Source: Rhodococcus sp. ABRD24 (GTDB taxonomy: Bacteria; Actinomycetota; Actinomycetes; Mycobacteriales; Mycobacteriaceae). Taken from it: a DNA stretch of 64,000 nt. The notes below the pieces were generated by a model that saw only the letters and a list, made by a program, of their open reading frames with translations, was not told the origin of the DNA and ran no database searches. The position numbers and the translations under genes are program-made. This document shows, in pieces, positions 61,351-64,000 of this stretch. Position 1 is the stretch's first letter; each line of letters opens with the position of its first letter. The DNA is taken from assembly GCF_004328705.1 (NCBI RefSeq), contig NZ_CP035319.1, positions 3,596,001 to 3,660,000 on the forward strand, written 5' to 3'.

Positions 61351-61932
61351 TCAGCGGATCCGCATGCCGTCGATGAACAGCGACGTGATCTCGCGCGCGC
61401 ACTGAGCATTCGACTTCTCGGGGGAGGCGCGGAACCAGCGGCTGGTAAGCCAGACCGCGTCTCGCATCAGTTGGTAGAAGGTCGTCGAGGCGATATCGTC
61501 GCGCAGTTCACCCGCGGCCTTCGCCTGGTCGATGCACTGCATCCACAGCTGCGCGGCGAAGTGACCCTTTTCTTCCAAGCTGGCCTCGAGCATTCGCTCG
61601 CGCATGTACTCGGTCTCGACCTGCCAGATCGCCGTTGCACTTCGGTGCGATTCCGCGGCCTCGAGCGCGACCAGGACGAGGGCCTCGAGCCGCTCGATCG
61701 GAGGGAGGCCCAGTGCGACCACCGAGGAACAGCGTTCGTACAACTCCTCGACGTACACCCGGATGATCTCGGTGACGATCGCTTCCTTCGAGGGGAAGTA
61801 GTGGTAAAGGGTGCCGGAGTACACCCCGCACGCCTCCGCGATCTCGCGCACCGTAGTTGCCGAGATGCCCTTCGTCGCGAAGATCTCCCCGGAACGAGCC
61901 AGGATCTGGGCCCGGCGTTCCTGCGGATCCAT
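61351..61932 (-). CDS. TetR-family regulator, KstR2-like
   Basis: 193 residues from ATG 61932; the open frame continues upstream with unrelated sequence. The helix-turn-helix ATTVREIAEACGVYSGTLYH, then YFPSKEAIV resembles KstR2, and the C-terminal VWLTSRWFR-type region matches its ligand domain. KstR2 controls late steroid (HIP) catabolism, but no such genes adjoin, so another acyl-CoA regulator of the same subfamily is possible. Confidence 0.82.
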   Translation of the reverse strand: MDPQERRAQILARSGEIFATKGISATTVREIAEACGVYSGTLYHYFPSKEAIVTEIIRVYVEELYERCSSVVALGLPPIERLEALVLVALEAAESHRSATAIWQVETEYMRERMLEASLEEKGHFAAQLWMQCIDQAKAAGELRDDIASTTFYQLMRDAVWLTSRWFRASPEKSNAQCAREITSLFIDGMRIR

Positions 61933-62168
61933 GCGGTGTGCCCCCGTTGCTGTAGATCTGTCGTATTGGTGTGTTCGATGGCAAGGTGGCGATTGGTTCC
62001 GGCAGCGGGCAGGTTCGCGGTCGCCGAAGCGCAGCCTGGCTCGAGGCGCGGGGCCCTGCCGACACGTCAGCCACATGAAAGATCGAGGCCTATGAATTGG
62101 AATTATTCATTTCGTCATGCGCGCTATACGGCAATGCCAAGTCGCAGGTCGAAGAATAGACGATGCCT

Positions 62169-62999
62169 TCATCGACATACGTCGTCCTGCCAGAACCACT
62201 GTATGGCTGTCGGACCTAACTCGTCGCGCATCGCGAAAAATCTCGCTGTTACGTCCACCCCCACCCATCGCGCAGGAAGTAGTTCAGCTGGGAGATTTGG
62301 ATCGGAAAGTACGAGGCGACGCCAGGAATGCACAAGTACGGTGTAATGTATGAACGCCATTTCAGGGTTTGAATTGCAGGAGAATCGGTTCATCTGCGTA
62401 TCAAAATCTGCGTATTCCTGGGCAAGCAGTTTTAAATCCCATGCGCGCTGCACCATCTCGTACTCGTCACCTAGTGTACCGAATTGTCCCGCGAAGCTGA
62501 ACGAGTTTCGTGAAATATCGAGTTCGCGAAGGACATCGGATGCAAGCCGCTCGGCATCCGCAGCCGGGCTGATCCAAACGCCGCCACCGACGGGGCCGAA
62601 TCCCTTCCATCGGAGTTGCGTGCGCAGCTGATGACGTAGTTCTCGCTGATTTTCTGGAATCGAGGTGAAAAGCAAAAACCACGTTCCATTCCATTCAGGC
62701 GGCTGATGGCGATTATATGCGATCACTTCTGCTTCACGGAAGTGCTGCACCGCTTTTTCTGACAATTGCCAGCGAACGCGTCTTCCCATTCGCTCGGATT
62801 CGAGCCAGCCGTCTGCACTAGCCCGAGAGATGGCTTTTCTCGCCGCCGGCTCCTCGTAGTCAAGGGCGCCAAGAGCGCGGACGAATGTCGAGGTCCAAGG
62901 TTTTTGATCGTTGTCGCGGAGGTATTCGCCGAGTAGAGTGAAGAGTAAGGACGCTGCGCTAGTGCTTCCCGTCTTCCGTACTCCTGAAGCGATAGTCAT
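62169..62999 (-). CDS. PaaX-family transcriptional regulator
   Basis: 276 residues. The N-terminal winged helix covers roughly residues 15-75 (SLLFTLLGEYLRDNDQ, then PAARKAISRASADGWLESER), and the middle and C-terminal PaaX domains follow (WNGTWFLLFTSIPENQRELR). PaaX proteins repress phenylacetate-type catabolic genes in response to CoA esters. The surrounding DNA (about 62080-63130) is visibly AT-richer than its neighbours, suggesting recent acquisition. No catabolic genes lie beside it within the window. Confidence 0.85.
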   Translation of the reverse strand: MTIASGVRKTGSTSAASLLFTLLGEYLRDNDQKPWTSTFVRALGALDYEEPAARKAISRASADGWLESERMGRRVRWQLSEKAVQHFREAEVIAYNRHQPPEWNGTWFLLFTSIPENQRELRHQLRTQLRWKGFGPVGGGVWISPAADAERLASDVLRELDISRNSFSFAGQFGTLGDEYEMVQRAWDLKLLAQEYADFDTQMNRFSCNSNPEMAFIHYTVLVHSWRRLVLSDPNLPAELLPARWVGVDVTARFFAMRDELGPTAIQWFWQDDVCR

Positions 63000-63139
63000 T
63001 ACTTCAGGTTAGCGACTGTGGGCAGATCCGCCAACTTTCAACGAAGCCGTATGACACCAGAACTCTTTTCTCCCTGAACATGGAGCAGCAACCAGGGCCC
63101 CGGAAAAGTCGTGAGTGATGTCTGCTGAGCTGCAGTTTC

Positions 63140-64000
63140 GTGGCGGGGTCGACTGAGAGCGCAGATTGGGTCGGGCACGATCGCCTCGGTGATGATTCAA
63201 GTTTCCTACACAAGCTCCACAACCAGCCACGAGTCGTGCCCGCATCTCCATCATCGACCACATATGTTCAGGTGCCCGGTGCCGGGATCCTCAACATGCT
63301 CGACCGTGTGCATGATCCACGAGCTCTGCGCGGGGTCCGGCATCGACTCGCAGCAATCCTGTCGGTGGCGTTGGCGGCGGTGTGTGCCGGCGCGAGATCG
63401 TTCACTGCCGTCGCCGAATGGGTCCACGATGCGCCTGTGGACGCACTGCAGCGGCTCGGGATCGAGGGCCGGGCCCCGGCGGATTCGTCGATCCGGCGCA
63501 CCCTCGCCCGTCTCGAGGCCGCGAGGTTGGACTGGGTCGTCGGTGCGTGGGCGTGGTTGCGGACAAGCATGATCGATGGTCGTCGGGTGGTCGCCGTCGA
63601 TAGCGGAACCTTGCGCGGCGCGAAGGACACAGCCGGGCACCTCGCCCATCTGTTGGCGGCGCTGGACCACGGCAATAGCGTCGTCCTCGGACAGGTCGAG
63701 GTCGGCGCGAAGACGAACGAGATCCCACTGGTGACCGACCTCCTCGACATGCTGGATCTGACCGATGTGGTGGTCACCGCGGATGCCCTGCATTGTCAGC
63801 GGGCGCCCGCCGACTACATCGTCGGCAGAGGCGGGTACTAAGTGCTCACCGTGACGAACAACCAACGCGCCCTACGGAATCTCCCGAGAACATTGCCCTG
63901 GAACAAGATTCCCGCATCGTCCGCGGTCATTGGGGCATCGGGAACCGCGCTGCACTGGGTTCGGGATATCACCCTCGACGAAGACCGCTCCAGCATCCGC
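63140..64000 (+). pseudogene. ISAs1-family transposase, interrupted; runs off the window
   Basis: From about 63296 (LDRVHDPRALRGVRHRLAAI) the sequence follows ISAs1/H-repeat transposases, with DSGTLRGAKDTAGHLAHLLA and VVVTADALHCQRAPADYIVG. At 63839-63841 a TAA replaces the codon that normally continues into YVLTVK; the same frame then resumes VLTVTNNQRALRNL, and later similarity decays. So the copy is inactive. The true start codon and the element's left end are not clear. Confidence 0.82.

Noticed and set aside
63004..63261. Two overlapping minus-strand frames of about 85 codons
   Set aside because: No ribosome site, no recognised family, and they overlap the transposase remnant.

Overview
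The window is high-GC actinobacterial DNA and most likely comes from Rhodococcus or a close mycolic-acid-containing relative. It carries mycothiol (mshD), LmeA, LytR-CpsA-Psr and DesA-type desaturase genes. Its backbone follows the order I recall for Mycobacterium tuberculosis Rv0811c to Rv0824c: ygfZ, pabC, nitrobindin-like, DUF1416/sseA, thiX, lmeA, glnR, mshD, pst genes, phoU, LCP protein, dus, desA1. Species cannot be fixed from sequence alone.

Left part (1-19.6 kb). ygfZ and pabC are divergent. The cytochrome bd operon cydABDC follows, with a promoter and palindrome buried in the 3' end of pabC. Then come a nitrobindin-like gene behind a tiny membrane-protein gene, a secreted cutinase-like protein, and a sulfur operon (DUF4395, sseA, DUF1416) preceded by a leaderless polycysteine leader peptide. 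thiX-lmeA, glnR-mshD and pstSCAB follow; pstS has a PHO box.

Accessory block (19.6-38.3 kb). Between pstB and phoU, neighbours in mycobacteria, lie an EEP-family protein, a branched-chain amino-acid-type ABC transporter with a three-domain fusion protein, IS3 debris, a decayed IS21-family element and a complete type I-E CRISPR-Cas locus. The locus has 28 repeats and 27 spacers. The array lies downstream of cas2 and reads in the same direction as cas3-cse1-cse2-cas7-cas5-cas6-cas1-cas2.

Middle part (38.4-50.2 kb). phoU has its own PHO box. An LCP protein, DUF5996, dusB and desA1 (with a palindromic operator) follow, then a divergent LysR/MFS pair, two small genes, tRNA-Lys, a 27-codon peptide gene behind a structured leader, a gamma-butyrolactone-receptor-like TetR and a tRNA cluster in which an Asp-Phe pair is tandemly duplicated.

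Right part (50.2-64 kb). This is catabolic and regulatory: an HsaA-like flavin monooxygenase, an FAD dehydrogenase, TetR regulators, two SDRs, an RluA-type pseudouridine synthase, a TetR/oxidoreductase pair with twin operators, a ClpC-type ATPase with a HAIR-like element, a KstR2-like TetR, a PaaX-like regulator in lower-GC DNA, and a broken ISAs1-type transposase at the edge.

I see no prophage and no clearly unknown multi-gene system. The least explained pieces are the structured leader with its small peptide (48.3-48.64 kb), the polycysteine attenuator, and several operators whose regulators are not certain.
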